Assembly: GCA_937926105.1 (NCBI GenBank)
Contig: CALANS010000075.1
Location: 1-46,588 of the forward strand
DNA length: 46,588 bases
Source of the DNA: an uncultured Actinomycetes bacterium
GTDB lineage: Bacteria; Actinomycetota; Actinomycetes; Mycobacteriales; Nakamurellaceae
Direction of reading: 5' to 3'
In this document: positions 25,425 through 34,274 of the stretch, piece after piece
How positions within the stretch are numbered: the first letter of the stretch is position 1
How the letters are laid out: each line of letters starts with the position of its first letter
Program-made: the position numbers and the translations under genes
The notes under the pieces: generated by a model
What the model saw: the letters and a program-made list of their open reading frames with translations, nothing else
Database searches by the model: none
What the model was told of the DNA's origin: nothing

Positions 25425-26576
25425 TCAGCCCTGTGCGCCAAGGACCTTGTCGACATTCTCCGGTGTCACAATGCCGAATGGCTCCTGCTGGAAGTATTTA
25501 GCCGGTTTCGATCCGTCGGCCAGGTAGTTGAACAGCAACATTGCAGTATTGTAGGAATCGCCGAAAGCGTCGCCACCGATCGTAGCGGCGATGATCCCCT
25601 TCTTCACGAACGCCAATGTCTCAGGGACAAGGTCATAGGATACGAGCTTGACCTGGTCGGCCTTGCCGGCTTGCTCGACGGCTTGCGCCGCACCGAACGG
25701 ACCACCAGCCGTGAGGTAAATACCCTTCAAGTCCGGGTATGCTGTCATGAAGTCATTCGCTTGGGATAGCGCGGTGCCTGCGTCGTCCTTATTCTCGGTC
25801 GTGCCGACAATCTTGATGCCCGGATGGCTCTTCTTCATCCGATCCTCGAAGCCGTGGCGTCGGTCTTCCTGCGACTCCGCACCGTACGAGCCTGTGATAA
25901 CGGCTACTTGGCCGTCGTCGCCGATCGCCTTGACCATGGCGTCCGCGGCTGCCTGGCCTGCGGCATAGTTGTTCATCCCGTAGTAGAACAATGAACCGGA
26001 TTTTTCGGAACATGCTCCCTCAATGATGAATGTCGCTACGGCGACACCTTGATCGACTGCTGCCTTAATCGCCGGGCACGTCCCTTGCGTCAATGAAACC
26101 ACCCCGATGGCGTCATAACCTTGCGTCACCGCACCTTCAATGGCCGAGATCACGGCGGGTACTTCGAGGTTCGGGCCTGCAACGATATAGTCGACCGTCG
26201 CACCATGCGCCTTCAGGGCGTCGTTCGCGGCTTTCGAACCGGCTTGGACCGGATCCCAGTAGGGGTTGTTGGCGAAGCTCAGCAACGCGATGCGCTTGCC
26301 ATCCAGGTTCTTGTCGACAGGCTTGACCCGCAGGGGGCCCTCGCCTGCCGATTCACCCTCGGAGGTGCTGGTCTCAGCAGAAGATTCCTGGCTCGAGGAC
26401 TCGGCCGGAGCATCGGTAGCCGTCGGGGCTGTGGAGGAAGTGTCCGCCGTAGTCTCGGACTGGCTGCCAGCCTGCGACTCGCTACCAGCGGACGTTCCTG
26501 AGCTGCTGCAGGATGCGATCACCAAAGACGCGGTCAACAAGACAGCACCCAGTAGTACCGTAGGGCGTTTCGACAT
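25425..26576 (-). CDS. periplasmic-binding-protein-like lipoprotein (RbsB type)
   Basis: 383 residues. The signal peptide ends at a lipobox with Cys23 (LVIASC), followed by a Ser/Thr/Glu-rich linker to about residue 80. The mature part is a type-I sugar-binding fold (GKRIALLSFANNPYWDPVQAGSKAANDALKAHG, VAVITGSYGAESQEDRRHGF). It captures the substrate for the RbsA/RbsC-type importer 56 bases downstream. The ligand cannot be named. Confidence 0.9.
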   Translation of the reverse strand: MSKRPTVLLGAVLLTASLVIASCSSSGTSAGSESQAGSQSETTADTSSTAPTATDAPAESSSQESSAETSTSEGESAGEGPLRVKPVDKNLDGKRIALLSFANNPYWDPVQAGSKAANDALKAHGATVDYIVAGPNLEVPAVISAIEGAVTQGYDAIGVVSLTQGTCPAIKAAVDQGVAVATFIIEGACSEKSGSLFYYGMNNYAAGQAAADAMVKAIGDDGQVAVITGSYGAESQEDRRHGFEDRMKKSHPGIKIVGTTENKDDAGTALSQANDFMTAYPDLKGIYLTAGGPFGAAQAVEQAGKADQVKLVSYDLVPETLAFVKKGIIAATIGGDAFGDSYNTAMLLFNYLADGSKPAKYFQQEPFGIVTPENVDKVLGAQG

Positions 26577-26623
26577 GGGGCGTTTCCTTTCCTAGTGACA
26601 TGGATGGAGTATTCGATTACTGT

Positions 26624-26713
26624 TCACACACGCAGGGCGTCCGCACGAAACGGGCTCATCAGAGTGTGGTCTTCGACGTATCTGTAGGGCAGTCCGACGT
26701 CGTTGGGGTTCAC
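26624..26713 (-). CDS. possible 29-residue peptide
   Basis: A GTG overlaps the stop of the enoyl-CoA hydratase gene (GTGA) and opens a 29-codon frame (NPNDVGLPYRYVEDHTLM...). The AGAGGAGG just before it is too close to be an ideal ribosome site. It could be a leader, a remnant of a lost gene or chance. Confidence 0.2.
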   Translation of the reverse strand: MNPNDVGLPYRYVEDHTLMSPFRADALRV

Positions 26714-27459
26714 CTCCTCTGAAGGAATTTTTCTGTCGCGTCGCGCGCCTCCTGTGCTGAGCGTGTTTCCAGCGCATGCAAGGTTTCGATCTCGAACGCC
26801 GTGTCCAGGCTTCCATCGAATCCCACATTAAGCGCGCTTTTGGCGAGTCCGAGCGCATGAGCTGGCAACCCGGAAATCTGCTTGGTCAGTCGGTCGGTTT
26901 CCTCTATAAGAGAGGAACTCGGCACCACAAAATTAACGAGACCCCAGCTCTGAGCCTGGGCGGCTCCAAAGCGTTGACCAAGGAAAACGAGCTCCTTCGC
27001 CTTCGCGAGTCCCACCGCATGCGGCAGTATACGAGAAATGCCCCCGGTAATACTGAGCCCGACAGATACTTCCGGAAACCCGAAAACGGCGTCATCTGCT
27101 GCGATGACCAAATCGCTGCACAGGGCGATTTCGCACCCAGCGCCCAGTGCATAACCGTGGACCGATGAGACAACAGGGAACGGCGCGCGACGTATCAGTC
27201 TGGTGATGTCGTGGGTCCTCTCCACGTCCAGTCTATCGACCGCATAGGGCACATCCGCGGCTTCGTACGTCAGGTCGTGCCCGGCGCAAAAGGCGCGACC
27301 TCGCCCGGAAATCACGGCCACCGCAGGCAAAGCCACGATCGCCGCTTCCAAAGCCCTGCACAACTCGTCGATGAGTGTCGGATCTGTCGCATTGAGCCGA
27401 TCCGGCCGATTCAACTCGATGCGAACAATGTGATCCGTCTCGGCATATTCCACTGACAC
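26710..27459 (-). CDS. enoyl-CoA hydratase/isomerase
   Basis: 249 residues, one crotonase domain: ISGRGRAFCAGHDL and VHGYALGAGCEIALCSDLVIAADDAVFGFPEVSVGL, the oxyanion-hole and catalytic segment. FGFPEVSVGL carries the single Glu that is most conserved. The family hydrates enoyl-CoA or isomerises double bonds. It is the first gene of the minus-strand operon, in front of the importer, and is divergent from the SDR-thiolase operon. Confidence 0.88.
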   Translation of the reverse strand: MSVEYAETDHIVRIELNRPDRLNATDPTLIDELCRALEAAIVALPAVAVISGRGRAFCAGHDLTYEAADVPYAVDRLDVERTHDITRLIRRAPFPVVSSVHGYALGAGCEIALCSDLVIAADDAVFGFPEVSVGLSITGGISRILPHAVGLAKAKELVFLGQRFGAAQAQSWGLVNFVVPSSSLIEETDRLTKQISGLPAHALGLAKSALNVGFDGSLDTAFEIETLHALETRSAQEARDATEKFLQRR

Positions 27460-27547
27460 TCGAAACCCGCCCTCCGTCGGTGCTCCACGATCTACGATCT
27501 CTCGGTTCGGATGCGCTGTGAGGCACTCACCATATTGGTGGGGCTGA

Positions 27548-27575
27548 GTGTTATCGATCGATCGTTCCCTGTCAA
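27548..27575 (-). promoter_or_regulatory. promoter with palindromic operator (enoyl-CoA hydratase side)
   Basis: On the minus strand, a perfect TTGACA (27575-27570), 16 bases and TAACAC (27553-27548). The spacer contains the palindrome CGATCGATCG. It matches the site in the opposite promoter at 13 of 17 positions. Confidence 0.45.
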
Positions 27576-27762
27576 GACCTGAGCCGAATCGGGGTAGATT
27601 TTCGTCGGATGCGTCGATGCCGAACCGCGCTTCGGCCGCTTGCCCTCCTGTCTGTGCAGCTAGCGGGGCCCCCTAGCGCCGAAGCGTTGACGACGCCGGT
27701 CCGATCAGTGACCGAGCTCCTGCACCCCTTGATTTCAGAAGGCCTTTGCGGCACAGTGACCC

Positions 27763-27791
27763 TTGACGGGTAATCGAACGTTCGCTTACTG
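27763..27791 (+). promoter_or_regulatory. promoter with palindromic operator (SDR side)
   Basis: TTGACG (27763-27768), 17 bases and a weak -10 TTACTG (27786-27791). The spacer contains the palindrome CGAACGTTCG (27775-27784), related to the site in the divergent promoter. Confidence 0.4.
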
Positions 27792-27843
27792 GCAGTTGCT
27801 CGACCCGAGCGCTGTGAGTGCTGGTGTAAGGGAGAATCGGAAC

Positions 27844-28575
27844 TTGTTTGATCACGAAGGACGGATCGCGCTGGTCACAGGAGCCGGGCAGGGCATCGGC
27901 GCCGGCATCGCGAAGTGCCTGAGCCGAGACGGTGCGACGGTGGTGTGCGCAGACATCGCTGTCGATCGAGCGACGGCGGTCGCTGCCACCTGTGGCGTCA
28001 GCGCCCGGGCCGTTGCGCTTGACGTGTCGGACCGGGCAGCGTGCGACAACCTGGTGGATGACCTTGTCGCAGAGAACGGACGTATCGATGTTCTTGTCAA
28101 CAACGCCGGGATCAATCGCGACGCGATGCTGCACAAGATGACGGATGAGGAGTGGGCCGCGGTTCTGGCGGTCGATCTCAGTGGCCCGTTCTTCCTCAGT
28201 CGAGCGGTCGCGCGTGTCATGCGGACCCAAAATAGTGGCCGGATTATCAATATTGCGTCTGCGAGTTGGATGGGTAATATCGGTCAGTCGAATTACGCTG
28301 CCGCCAAGGCAGGTGTCGTTGGATTGAGTCGGACGATGTCGAAAGAACTGGCGCGCTACAACATCACTGTCAATGCGCTGTGCCCGGGATTCATTGAAAC
28401 AAGCATGACCAAATCTTTGCCTGAGAATATATTCGCGGCGCAGCTCGACAAGATTCCTCTCGGCCGGATCGGTAAGCCTGAAGACGTTGGCGACCTCGTC
28501 AGCTTCCTCGCATCGGAGCGGGCAGGTTATATCACCGGTGAGATCATTAATATCGGCGGCGGCTACCAGATCTAG
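27844..28575 (+). CDS. short-chain dehydrogenase/reductase, FabG-like
   Basis: 243 residues from a TTG at 27844, chosen because GGGAGA precedes it by 9 bases and the family N-terminus (FDHEGRIALVTGAGQGIG) follows at once. It has the motifs TGAGQGIGAGIA, NNAG, the catalytic Ser (NIASASWMG), NYAAAK and a C-terminal GEIINIGGG. It probably reduces or oxidises a 3-hydroxyacyl-CoA-type intermediate, in line with the thiolase that follows 37 bases later. Confidence 0.88.
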   Translation: MFDHEGRIALVTGAGQGIGAGIAKCLSRDGATVVCADIAVDRATAVAATCGVSARAVALDVSDRAACDNLVDDLVAENGRIDVLVNNAGINRDAMLHKMTDEEWAAVLAVDLSGPFFLSRAVARVMRTQNSGRIINIASASWMGNIGQSNYAAAKAGVVGLSRTMSKELARYNITVNALCPGFIETSMTKSLPENIFAAQLDKIPLGRIGKPEDVGDLVSFLASERAGYITGEIINIGGGYQI

Positions 28576-28612
28576 CCGGCGCGCTGTCCATTATGATAGG
28601 AAGTATTGACTG

Positions 28613-29797
28613 ATGGAAGACCGTATTGTCATTGTTGGCGGCGCGCGTACTGCTATTGGCACATTCGGCGGGGCATTCAAGAACACTCCCGCATATCAGC
28701 TCGGCGCTGCGACAGTCCGCGCGGCGCTTGCCCGTGCGCAGGTTACTGCAGATGAAATCGACGAGGTCGTCCTGGGCTGCGTGGGCCAGGTTGGTCCCGA
28801 TGCGTTTAACGCTCGCCGCGTGGCGCTCGAGGCAGGACTACCGACCGGTAGCACGGCCTACAACGTGAATCGCCTGTGTGGCTCGGGGCTGCAGGCGATT
28901 TGGTCGGCCATGATGCAGATCGCAGCTGGCGAAGCGTCGATCGTCGTAGCCGGCGGGAACGAGAACATGAGCATGCAGCCGTTTCTCAACTACCAGGGGC
29001 GCGCCGGGTATCGCCTAGGCCACCACACTCTTGTGGACGGCACGTTGTCGTTGGTCACCGACCCATGGGGGGATTACCCGATGGGTGTCACTGCGGAGAA
29101 CGTCGCCAACCGTTTCAATGTATCCCGCGAGGAGCAGGATGCATTCGCATTGGCAAGCCAACAGCGAGCTGCGCGCGCGCTGGAGCGGCATCTGTTCGAC
29201 GGCGAGATCGTCCCGATCGAGGTCACCGAGCGGCGCGTCACACGTGAGGTGCGCGCGGACGAACACCCGCGCCCTGACACCACGCTCGAGGCGCTTGCCC
29301 GACTCAAGCCCGCTTTCCGGGAGGGCGGTTCGGTAACCGCCGGCAACTCCTCTGGAATCAATGATGCGGCTGCCGCAGTGATCCTCATGAAGGAGAGCGT
29401 GGCACGGGCGACCGGCAGGAAACCGCTCGCACGCCTGTTACACGTGGCGAAGGCCGGCGTCGAACCCGAAATTATGGGCTACGCGCCCGCCTCTGCCATC
29501 GCTCGTGTTCTCAGCAAGGCATCGATGGCGATATCCGATATCGGCGTCGTAGAACTCAACGAGGCCTTCGCGGCGCAGGCAGTAGCTGTTATCCGCGACG
29601 CAGGACTCGACCCAGAGCTCACCAATCCGAACGGCGGGGCCATCGCACTCGGCCACCCAATCGGCGCCACGGGAACGATCCTCGTCATCAAGCTGATGGC
29701 AGAAATGCAGCGACGCTCCGCGCAATTCGGTCTCGTCACCATGTGCATCGGCGGCGGCCAAGCCCTCGCCGCCATCATCGAGCTCATCACCGACTGA
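28613..29797 (+). CDS. acetyl-CoA acetyltransferase (thiolase)
   Basis: 394 residues. The acyl-accepting Cys89 lies in NRLCGSGLQA, the His in GHPIGATG and the second Cys in MCIGGGQ, all intact. The enzyme cleaves a 3-ketoacyl-CoA with CoA, or runs in reverse. In this operon it is likely the last, degradative step, giving acetyl-CoA or propionyl-CoA. An AGGAAG site precedes the ATG. Confidence 0.92.
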   Translation: MEDRIVIVGGARTAIGTFGGAFKNTPAYQLGAATVRAALARAQVTADEIDEVVLGCVGQVGPDAFNARRVALEAGLPTGSTAYNVNRLCGSGLQAIWSAMMQIAAGEASIVVAGGNENMSMQPFLNYQGRAGYRLGHHTLVDGTLSLVTDPWGDYPMGVTAENVANRFNVSREEQDAFALASQQRAARALERHLFDGEIVPIEVTERRVTREVRADEHPRPDTTLEALARLKPAFREGGSVTAGNSSGINDAAAAVILMKESVARATGRKPLARLLHVAKAGVEPEIMGYAPASAIARVLSKASMAISDIGVVELNEAFAAQAVAVIRDAGLDPELTNPNGGAIALGHPIGATGTILVIKLMAEMQRRSAQFGLVTMCIGGGQALAAIIELITD

Positions 29798-29798
29798 G

Positions 29799-30260
29799 AT
29801 GCTACGAGTCGACAGCGCCACCACCCTGCTGCATCATGTCGGACGCGAAATCGGTTCCAGCCGGCCGTACTTGCTAGACCAACGACGGATTGACAAATTC
29901 GCACATATCACTGAGGACGCCCAATGGATCCATGTCGACACTGAGCGTGCTCGCGGCAGTGTGCTCGGGACGACGGTTGCGCACGGGTACTTGACACTGG
30001 CCATGGTTCCAGCCATCTTGGCCGACGTGCTATCTGTCGGCAACGTCGAATCGATCCTCAATTACGGTTTGAACCGGGTCCGTTTTCCGGCCATGGTGCG
30101 GTCCGGTAGCTCCGTCCGTGGTGTCGTGAGAGTCGTTTCTGCGGAGATGCACGGACTTGATGTCCGTGTCGAATACGAGGTAACTATTTCAGTCGACAAT
30201 TCGGAACGACCGTGTTGCGTGGCACAACCTGTCGTGCTGTATGTCACGCCTAAACCGTGA
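29799..30260 (+). CDS. MaoC-like (R)-specific hydratase
   Basis: 153 residues, a single hot-dog domain. IDKFAHITEDAQWIHVDTERA with the catalytic Asp and His, and VLGTTVAHGYLTLAMVP after it, are typical of MaoC/NodN-like hydratases. It starts one base after the thiolase stop, so translation is coupled. It hydrates an enoyl-CoA, alongside the crotonase encoded on the other strand. Confidence 0.85.
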   Translation: MLRVDSATTLLHHVGREIGSSRPYLLDQRRIDKFAHITEDAQWIHVDTERARGSVLGTTVAHGYLTLAMVPAILADVLSVGNVESILNYGLNRVRFPAMVRSGSSVRGVVRVVSAEMHGLDVRVEYEVTISVDNSERPCCVAQPVVLYVTPKP

Positions 30261-30281
30261 ACAATCCCTGGAGAAGACCCT

Positions 30282-32360
30282 GTGCTAAATCTAATGAACT
30301 CATCGCATGACGACATGTCCATCGCGATTATCGGTGCGTCCCGAGACCCATCTAAATGGGGCCACCGAGTGATCCGCTACACGCGGAATGCTGGCTTCAC
30401 CGGCACGATCTTCGCCGTCAATCCGAGCGCGGCTCCCAACGAGATACCTGGGGCGACCGTCGTAGCGACCGTGGGCGACATTACAACCCCACCGGATTTG
30501 GCCCTCATCGCGCTGCCGAGCGACCTTTCTGTGCCAGAGGTTAACAATTGCGCGAAGATCGGAGCTCAATCGATCATCGTGGCGGCGTCCGGATTTGGCG
30601 AGCACTCGGCCGAGGGTGCTGCCGCGGAAGAAACCATGCTGGCAACGGCACGCGAGTCGACCAGTCGCATCATCGGGCCGAATTGTTTCGGCGTCTATCT
30701 CGGCAGCCGAGGTGTCAACTTGACTCCGTTCGGATATTTCCGACCCGGCGATGTAGCGTTGGCTAGCCAGTCGGGGAACATTGCGGGAGAGATCGGCCTA
30801 GAACTGCGGCGATACGGGCTGGGATTTTCGCATTGCGTCGGGGTGGGGAATCAGCTCGACGTCGGTTTCCCAGACCTGCTACACCTGTTTGCGAATGATC
30901 CGGCGACCAAAAGCGTCGCGCTGTATCTCGAAGGGCTGCAGGTTGGCGCAGGCGCGGCGTTCCAGAGCGGAGTAGCGGCTTGCCGGGCCGCAGGCAAGCC
31001 GGTATTCGTGATCAAAGGTGGCGCATCACCGTTGGGCGCCGCTGCGACGATGACACATACTCGTTCGTTGGCGGCCGACGACAGGGTGTGGAGCACCGTG
31101 CTGGCGGCTTCGGGCGCGGTCCGGCTTTCGTCCGCGACCGAGCTCGTCGACGCTGTGCGCTGTACGGTTTGGGGGGCGCCGCGCGGCCGGAGCCTCGCCA
31201 TTGTCACCGATGGCGGAGGCGACTCCGCGCTGGCGCTCGATGCGCTGTCGGCGAGCGATCTCCAACTGGCGCAATATTCGCCACACACTGTCAAGGCCCT
31301 CGAGGCGCTGCTCCCGCCGGATGCGCCCCGCTCACCGGGAAACAATCCGATCACCCTGGATACCGCGGGCGGCGTGGAGGACGATCCGCTCATAGTCAGC
31401 CGCACGGCGGCGGTGATTACCGCCGAGCCCGCGGTCGACATCGTCGTACTCAGCGGGCTTTTCGGATCGTACGTGGAAAATCGGGCCAAGGAAATCCAGG
31501 CCGCGCAGGAGATGGTCGCACTCGCCGCCGAGTCGGGGCCGACAGTGGTCGCACACAGTCCGCTTCTTCCGTCCGAATCGGAACCGCTCGCGCTGTTGGA
31601 AAGCGGCGGAATTCCGGTCTTCGATTCTGTCGACAGGGCTCTGCGTGCGGTCGGCCGAGTCGCCGCCGCGCCGAGCGACGGCAGCCAGAGCCTTCGAAAA
31701 CCGGCACCGTCATCATCGGCTTCCGGTGGTGAGGCATCCCGGCAGTGGCCTACCGGTGTGGCTGCCGAGTGGCTCGGCGATCATGGCGTCCACATGCCCA
31801 CAGTGGCGGTCACAACCTCGATTGAGGATCTGCTTGCCGCCGCCGAAACCATGGGGTACCCGGTTTGCCTCAAGACCGCCGACCCGTCGATCGTGCACAA
31901 GTCGGACGTAGGCGGGGTTCAGTTGAATCTCACCGATCGCGAGGCTGTGCGGAAGGCGGAAGCGGCTTTGCGCGCAGGCAGCCAGGAGTCGCCCATGCTG
32001 GTGATGCCTCAATTGCCAGCCGGCTTCGAGCTGCTGATCGGAGCATTCCACGACGACTGGTTCGGTCCCATCGTTGTCATTGGTAAAGGCGGTGTATTGA
32101 CCGAGTTGGAGTCCGATTCGGTGCTGCTCGTCAATGACTTTTCGCACGAATCGGCGCGCCGTGCGCTCAGCACGCTGCGCTGCTACCCTGTATTGACGGG
32201 TTATCGGGGCAGCCCCGCACTTGCTATTGATGCCGTGTGCGACCTCGCCGAAAGCCTCGGAAACGCGATCGCTTCGAAGCCTGGTCTTTCGATCGATCTG
32301 AACCCTGTTTTCGTGTACGAGGATCGCTACGCAGTCGCCGACTGGCGAATAATGGAGTAG
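30282..32360 (+). CDS. ADP-forming acyl-CoA synthetase, single chain
   Basis: 692 residues from a GTG with GGAGAAG upstream. Domains in order are: CoA-binding (IAIIGASRDPSKWGHRV), succinyl-CoA-ligase flavodoxin-like (ASQSGNIAGEIG, YLEGLQVGAG), a segment with the likely phospho-histidine (TMTHTRSLA, usually HTGSLA), and a C-terminal ATP-grasp_5 domain from about 470 (VCLKTADPSIVHKSDVGGVQLNL). The alpha and beta parts are thus fused. The family makes an acyl-CoA from acid, CoA and ATP, with ADP as product. Here it probably activates the acid released by the lactonases. The Gly-to-Arg change in the histidine motif is unusual. Confidence 0.85.
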   Translation: MLNLMNSSHDDMSIAIIGASRDPSKWGHRVIRYTRNAGFTGTIFAVNPSAAPNEIPGATVVATVGDITTPPDLALIALPSDLSVPEVNNCAKIGAQSIIVAASGFGEHSAEGAAAEETMLATARESTSRIIGPNCFGVYLGSRGVNLTPFGYFRPGDVALASQSGNIAGEIGLELRRYGLGFSHCVGVGNQLDVGFPDLLHLFANDPATKSVALYLEGLQVGAGAAFQSGVAACRAAGKPVFVIKGGASPLGAAATMTHTRSLAADDRVWSTVLAASGAVRLSSATELVDAVRCTVWGAPRGRSLAIVTDGGGDSALALDALSASDLQLAQYSPHTVKALEALLPPDAPRSPGNNPITLDTAGGVEDDPLIVSRTAAVITAEPAVDIVVLSGLFGSYVENRAKEIQAAQEMVALAAESGPTVVAHSPLLPSESEPLALLESGGIPVFDSVDRALRAVGRVAAAPSDGSQSLRKPAPSSSASGGEASRQWPTGVAAEWLGDHGVHMPTVAVTTSIEDLLAAAETMGYPVCLKTADPSIVHKSDVGGVQLNLTDREAVRKAEAALRAGSQESPMLVMPQLPAGFELLIGAFHDDWFGPIVVIGKGGVLTELESDSVLLVNDFSHESARRALSTLRCYPVLTGYRGSPALAIDAVCDLAESLGNAIASKPGLSIDLNPVFVYEDRYAVADWRIME

Positions 32361-32537
32361 GTAGGTCGCGGCGAAAACGCGGCAGTTTATGATGGTGCGG
32401 CGCTGCCCTCCGGACCGTATGACGCTCGTACCATCAGACAGAGTCCTGATGCCCACAGGGATACCTCAACAGGCCGATTTATTTCGATGAGAGCTCTACT
32501 GCGTGCGTCTGCATGACAGCGGTTGGGAGGTGGGGTG
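32361..32537. other. 177-bp gap before glycerate kinase
   Basis: No gene or strong hairpin is seen. GGGAGG at 32525-32530 is the ribosome site of the next gene. Confidence 0.2.
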
Positions 32538-33551
32538 GTGCCGTCCACAAACCGCCCTGTACGAGTGCTCGCTGCGCCGGACAAATTCCGCGGTACAGCG
32601 ACTGCGCTTGAGGTTTGTGCGGCGATCGAAGTCGCTGTGTTCGAAGCCGGTGGGCACTGCCGGAAATTGCCGTTGGCTGACGGCGGCGAAGGGACACTCA
32701 ATGTGTTCGGCGGCGGGAATCGCATGACCCAGGTCGGCGGCCCGCTGGGATCAATGGTGGACGCTCGGTGGTCTCTCGAGGGTCAACAAGCCGTGATCGA
32801 GATGGCCGAGGCATCAGGGCTGCTCGTTGCCGGCGGGCCAACTCACAACGACCCCATGCAGGCAACGACACGCGGCACCGGACAGCTCATAGCTACCGCG
32901 ATGCAGCACGGAGCAACCCGCATCCTCGTCGGGCTCGGAGGCTCGGCTACGACAGACGGCGGCATCGGCGCGGTCGAGGCGCTCCTCAACACGTACACGC
33001 TCTCCGAGATCAAGTCGAGGAACATCAGCGTGTGCGTCGACGTCAACACACGCTTCCTCGACGCGGCCACCGTCTTTGCCGCCCAAAAAGGCGCCTCCTC
33101 GGCGCAGATATACGAGCTGAGCATGAGGCTCGGTCGAGTACGCGAGACCTATTTGCAGCAATTCGGCGTGGATGTGGAAAACATTATCGGATCTGGGGCG
33201 GCAGGCGGTCTTGCGGGCGGCCTCGCGGCACTGGGATGCCGGATCGTCCCTGGGTTCGACACGCTGGCCAAGATCGCAGACCTCGACGGCGCCATGTACA
33301 CCGCCGATCTCGTCGTTACCGGCGAAGGCAAATTCGATGCGCAATCGCTGCGCGGCAAGGTCGTGGGAGGTGTGATCGATCGAAGCGGGTCACGACCAGT
33401 TCTCGTCGTCTGCGGTGCCGCGGAGCGCGGCGTGACGGTGCCGCCGAATGTCACCGTTCTTCCTCTCCTCGACACATTTGGCCGCGACCTCGCACTGAAC
33501 GAGACTACCCAGTGCATCACAGCTGTGGTCGCGCAAGCGCTTTCAAGCTGA
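32538..33551 (+). CDS. glycerate kinase (GK-I family)
   Basis: 337 residues from the GTG at 32538, seven bases after GGGAGG; an upstream TTG at 32523 would leave no ribosome site. It has the family motifs VLAAPDKFRGTATALEVC, LPLADGGEGTLNVF, LVGLGGSATTDGGIGAVEAL, GSGAAGGLAGGLAALG and DLVVTGEGKFDAQSLRGK. The family phosphorylates D-glycerate, usually at C2, with ATP. It may handle glycerate released by the glucosylglycerate hydrolase 29 kb away, or a three-carbon product of cluster 2 (inference). Confidence 0.88.
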   Translation: MPSTNRPVRVLAAPDKFRGTATALEVCAAIEVAVFEAGGHCRKLPLADGGEGTLNVFGGGNRMTQVGGPLGSMVDARWSLEGQQAVIEMAEASGLLVAGGPTHNDPMQATTRGTGQLIATAMQHGATRILVGLGGSATTDGGIGAVEALLNTYTLSEIKSRNISVCVDVNTRFLDAATVFAAQKGASSAQIYELSMRLGRVRETYLQQFGVDVENIIGSGAAGGLAGGLAALGCRIVPGFDTLAKIADLDGAMYTADLVVTGEGKFDAQSLRGKVVGGVIDRSGSRPVLVVCGAAERGVTVPPNVTVLPLLDTFGRDLALNETTQCITAVVAQALSS

Positions 33552-33809
33552 AACCGGGAGGGGTAGGACGCGGCACGAACGACCCCGAGGAGGACGATCC
33601 CCCAAGAGATTGCAGCGTCGGGCGCCGCCGATACCAGTGTTTTCCCGTGTGGGACGGCTTGTCGACGGCGAGGCGCTTCTTCGATGCCTGGCCGGTCTCA
33701 ACGGCGGCAAATCTGATCAATTTTCGAGCGTCACCGACAACGGTGGACTCGGCGATCGCTCACGCGGTTCGGATCAGCACAACCGCAGGCTAAACCGGTG
33801 CAATCGCTG
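33552..33809. other. gap after the glycerate kinase gene
   Basis: No coding frame with a family match, hairpin or RNA was seen. Cluster 2 ends here and the island boundary follows. Confidence 0.2.
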
Positions 33810-33810
33810 T

Positions 33811-33873
33811 GGTGGCAGGTAAGGAATTCGAACTACCGTTGCGCCGACACTTTACGAGTGAGGTTACAGACTG
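33811..33873 (-). other. tRNA-like attachment-site remnant
   Basis: On the minus strand the sequence resembles the 3' half of a tRNA-Thr(CGU) or class II tRNA: CTCGTAA, then a T-loop-like AGTTCGAAT and an ending ACCTGCCACC. The stems are imperfect, so it is not a working tRNA. AGTTCGAAT, GCGCAA and ACCTG also occur in the same order in the tRNA-like sequence at 1-50. This is what an integration site (att) for a tRNA-targeting element looks like. Confidence 0.4.
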
Positions 33874-34037
33874 CTTATTTCCGCAGGTCCGAGCGTGTTT
33901 AAGCGGCCTTGCTCGCGCGTTCGTGCCCAATACGTGCCCAATGCATATAGATCCTGATGCCGACAGCGACAGCTGGGGGCGCGACGGTACATGGCCGCGC
34001 CCACCCATCAGCGCGCTCCAGCCATCGCGCAAGCGGT

Positions 34038-34274
34038 TCACGACGCGCGCGTCACGCGACCGGCAGCTACCGTCGGGATCTCCAGCAGCGCGTCGTCGAT
34101 GTCGGCAAGGTCCACTCGGACCGCACGTTTGCCAAAGCGGTAAGCGCGGATCGTGCCGTCGGCGATGCGGCGCCGAATCGTCTTGCCGGAGCACGCTGCG
34201 TAGTCGGCAGCGGTGGCGATGCTCACGAGTCTGCGCGCCGGAGTCTTCGCCCAGGCGTTCGTGATGGTGGCCAT
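34038..34274 (-). CDS. excisionase-like small HTH protein
   Basis: 78 residues: MerR-type winged helix, with VSIATAADYAACSGKTIRRRIADGTIRAYRFGKRAVRV forming the helix-turn-helix and wing, as in Xis and other recombination directionality factors of actinobacterial integrative elements. Those genes normally sit beside an integrase gene. Here only about 165 bases separate its stop from the att-like sequence, with no intact integrase, so the integrase appears to be lost. A role as a simple DNA-binding protein is also possible. Confidence 0.6.
   Translation of the reverse strand: MATITNAWAKTPARRLVSIATAADYAACSGKTIRRRIADGTIRAYRFGKRAVRVDLADIDDALLEIPTVAAGRVTRAS

Noticed and set aside
33811..33873. Functional tRNA-Thr or tmRNA end
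   Set aside because: T-stem and anticodon stem have several mismatches and no 5' half is present.
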